Positions 7,617 to 8,485 of a DNA stretch of 8,485 nt are shown one piece after another. The notes beneath the pieces are model-generated. The model made no database searches, was not told the origin of the DNA, and saw nothing but the letters and a program-made list of their open reading frames with translations. Position 1 is the first letter of the stretch, and each line of letters opens with the position of its first letter. Source of the stretch: Opitutus sp. GAS368. Its GTDB lineage: Bacteria > Verrucomicrobiota > Verrucomicrobiia > Opitutales > Opitutaceae. The stretch spans positions 1 through 8,485 of the forward strand of contig CAMATV010000119.1 in NCBI GenBank assembly GCA_945861235.1. Direction: 5' to 3'. Position numbers and translations under genes: made by a program.

Positions 7617-7766
7617 GCGGTGCGGTTTGCGCAGGTGCAACTGCCGATGGGGCAGAAGGCCCCGGCGGAGTTGAGCGTGTCACTGCCGGATGGCGTGGTC
7701 GTGCGCGGCAGCGAGGTCCGCGTACTGGCCGCGTTGGTGCGGGCACTGCAAGGAGAGCCATGCTGA
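7617..7766 (+). pseudogene. IS66-family tnpA, C-terminal fragment
   Basis: About 49 codons that resemble the C-terminus of IS66-family TnpA (the small accessory protein encoded first in these elements). The stretch reads VRFAQVQLP, then ELSVSLPDGVVVRGSEV, then LAALVRALQG before the stop. The pattern of a beta strand 'LPDGVxVRG' followed by a helix ending in 'LVRAL' is the usual TnpA tail. The N-terminal helix-turn-helix part is absent: upstream the same frame runs antisense through kduI. Its stop codon overlaps the tnpB start (ATGCTGA), the standard arrangement in IS66 elements. Recognised from the general family pattern, without a search. Confidence 0.7.
7751..7755 (+). promoter_or_regulatory. 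Shine-Dalgarno sequence of tnpB remnant
   Basis: AGGAG, within AAGGAGAG, lies four bases before the ATG at 7760. It is the only clear Shine-Dalgarno match in front of any start in this window; the resident genes have none. It supports 7760 as the original tnpB start and an origin of the element outside the host's usual expression style. Confidence 0.7.
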
Positions 7767-8005
7767 TGTTGCCGACCGCGTTGAAGATCTCCCTGGCCAT
7801 CGAGCTGGGGGACAGGCGCAAACAGTTTAACGGACGATGGACGTTGGCGACGGAGCGCTTGCGGGAAAATCCCCGGCACGGTGCGGCGTTCATTTTCGCG
7901 AACAAGGACTGGGATCGGATCAAGATTCTCTACTGGGAAGATATCCTTTTCCTCGTTGGGTGGCGTAGCGGAAACGGGCGGTGGCCGGGGCTGGGTCCGG
8001 CATGA
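7760..8005 (+). pseudogene. IS66-family tnpB, 3'-truncated
   Basis: An 81-codon frame matching the start and middle of IS66 TnpB (about 115 residues when whole), an accessory protein needed for IS66 transposition. Family landmarks are an N-terminal LPTALKISLAIELGDRRKQF in place of the usual hydrophobic strand plus D-M-R-K-x-F, then FNG, then GAAFIFANKDWDRIKILYWE, which matches the highly typical 'G-x-x-F-V-F-x-N-x-x-x-D-R-I-K-I-L-Y-W-D' block. After this, RSGNGRWP is a worn match to the 'R-L-E-K-G-R-F-x-W-P' block, and the frame stops soon after. The C-terminal 35 or so residues and the whole tnpC transposase gene are gone. The element is therefore dead. No terminal inverted repeats or target duplication could be seen. 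Confidence 0.8.
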
Positions 8006-8022
8006 CACTGCTGAGGCAAAAC

Positions 8023-8064
8023 ATTCGCTTGGTGCGAATCCAAATAGAGTGCACACCGTTGTGC
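8023..8064. promoter_or_regulatory. Two small inverted repeats upstream of recQ
   Basis: ATTCGC-TTGGT-GCGAAT (8023-8039) is a perfect 6-bp palindrome with a five-base spacer. GCACA-CCGT-TGTGC (8051-8064) is a perfect 5-bp palindrome that ends two bases before the recQ ATG. They lie in the 61-base gap between the IS66 remnant and recQ, where the recQ promoter must be if it is not read from upstream. They could be operators or a 5' leader hairpin. No known binding motif is matched with confidence. Confidence 0.3.
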
Positions 8065-8066
8065 GT

Positions 8067-8485
8067 ATGACTGCGACCTCGCTTCACGTCGCCCGCACCG
8101 AGGCGCTCCTCCGCGAAAAATTTGGTTTCACTGCCTTCCGCGCCGGCCAAGCAGCCGTGATCGCGCAACTCCTCGCTGGCCACTCGGCCCTCGCCGTGTT
8201 TCCGACCGGCAGCGGCAAGAGCCTGTGCTACCAACTCCCGGCATTGCTGCTCGAAGGGCTCACCGTCGTCGTCTCACCGCTGATCGCGCTGATGAAGGAT
8301 CAGGTGGATTTTCTCCTCGCGCGCGGCATCGCGGCGGCGCGGCTGGATTCCTCGGTGAGCCGCGAGGTGTTTGAGGAAATCCAAAGCGCTTTGCGCGCGC
8401 GAAGCCTAAAACTCCTCTATGTCGCACCCGAGCGTTTCGCCAACGAACGGTTTCTCGCCCAGCTGAAAACACTCCGGATCGATCT
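8067..8485 (+). CDS. recQ: RecQ-type ATP-dependent DNA helicase, N-terminal part
   Basis: A 3'-5' DNA helicase of superfamily 2 acting in recombination and repair. 139 codons are in the window before the right edge cuts it; whole RecQ is about 600 residues or more. Motif 0 is visible as FGFTAFRAGQ (residues 19-28), which recognises the adenine of ATP. Motif I/Walker A is FPTGSGKSLCYQLP (45-58), with K51 as the ATP-contacting lysine. Motif Ia is VVSPLIALMKDQV (68-80), and LLYVAPERF near 120 is the motif Ib region. The DEAH box, helicase C-terminal, RQC and HRDC domains would lie beyond the edge. The start is the ATG at 8067; an in-frame GTG at 8061 is a possible alternative. No Shine-Dalgarno is seen. 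Confidence 0.93.
   Translation, partial: MTATSLHVARTEALLREKFGFTAFRAGQAAVIAQLLAGHSALAVFPTGSGKSLCYQLPALLLEGLTVVVSPLIALMKDQVDFLLARGIAAARLDSSVSREVFEEIQSALRARSLKLLYVAPERFANERFLAQLKTLRID

Larger units (their letters stand above)
7604..8005 (+). mobile_element. IS66-family remnant (tnpA' - tnpB')
   Basis: About 400 bases of an IS66-family insertion sequence. Only the end of tnpA and most of tnpB survive; both outer parts of the element, including tnpC and the terminal repeats, are missing. The left edge abuts the broken kduI at about 7604-7617. The right edge lies somewhere between about 7985 and 8020, just before the recQ upstream region. The remnant cannot transpose on its own. The arrangement indicates insertion near or in kduI followed by deletions on both sides. 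Confidence 0.75.

Noticed and set aside
7084..7923. 279-codon frame on the - strand over yicC and the scar
   Set aside because: Low-complexity Arg/Ser/Pro/Ala translation; runs out of frame with both kduI and yicC.
1..8485. CRISPR array, tRNA/rRNA, prophage, toxin-antitoxin or defence system
   Set aside because: No regularly spaced repeats, no tRNA-like cloverleaf noticed, and no genes of these types; the window is housekeeping genes plus one IS66/kduI scar.

Overview
This 8.5 kb window is a high-GC bacterial chromosome segment made mostly of housekeeping genes, with a short scar left by a mobile element near the right end. The gene set, the high GC and the near absence of Shine-Dalgarno sequences fit a member of Verrucomicrobiota, possibly Opitutaceae-like. 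That assignment is inference from overall resemblance; no database search was possible.

Left part (1-1605). A tyrosyl-tRNA synthetase gene (tyrS) runs leftward and is cut by the window edge. It is divergent from a peroxiredoxin gene, with 196 bases between the two starts. A strong GC-rich hairpin terminator follows the peroxiredoxin gene.

Middle part (1634-7217). All genes are on the + strand: a full-length AcnA-type aconitase (acnA) with its own terminator; a small STAS-domain protein of the anti-sigma-factor-antagonist type; tryptophan synthase beta chain (trpB); and a YicC-family endoribonuclease gene. trpB and yicC overlap by four bases (ATGA) and are probably translationally coupled. 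The trpB product has all the catalytic features expected, but trpA is not adjacent.

Right part (7218-8485). The stretch 7283-8005 looks at first like overlapping spurious ORFs but resolves into two broken genes joined end to end. On the - strand is the last 106 codons of a kduI gene (5-keto-4-deoxyuronate isomerase, pectin/uronate catabolism), without its first 170 or so codons. It abuts, at about 7604-7617, the + strand remnant of an IS66-family element: the C-terminus of TnpA overlapping a 3'-truncated tnpB. The only clear Shine-Dalgarno sequence in the window lies in front of this tnpB remnant. The window ends with the first 139 codons of a RecQ-type DNA helicase gene, preceded by two small inverted repeats.

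The functions present are translation (tyrS), peroxide defence, TCA cycle (acnA), signalling (STAS), tryptophan synthesis (trpB), RNA metabolism (yicC) and DNA repair (recQ). They do not form one pathway. I see no CRISPR array, tRNA, rRNA, prophage or defence island, and no convincing new biological system. The most informative part is the kduI/IS66 scar.
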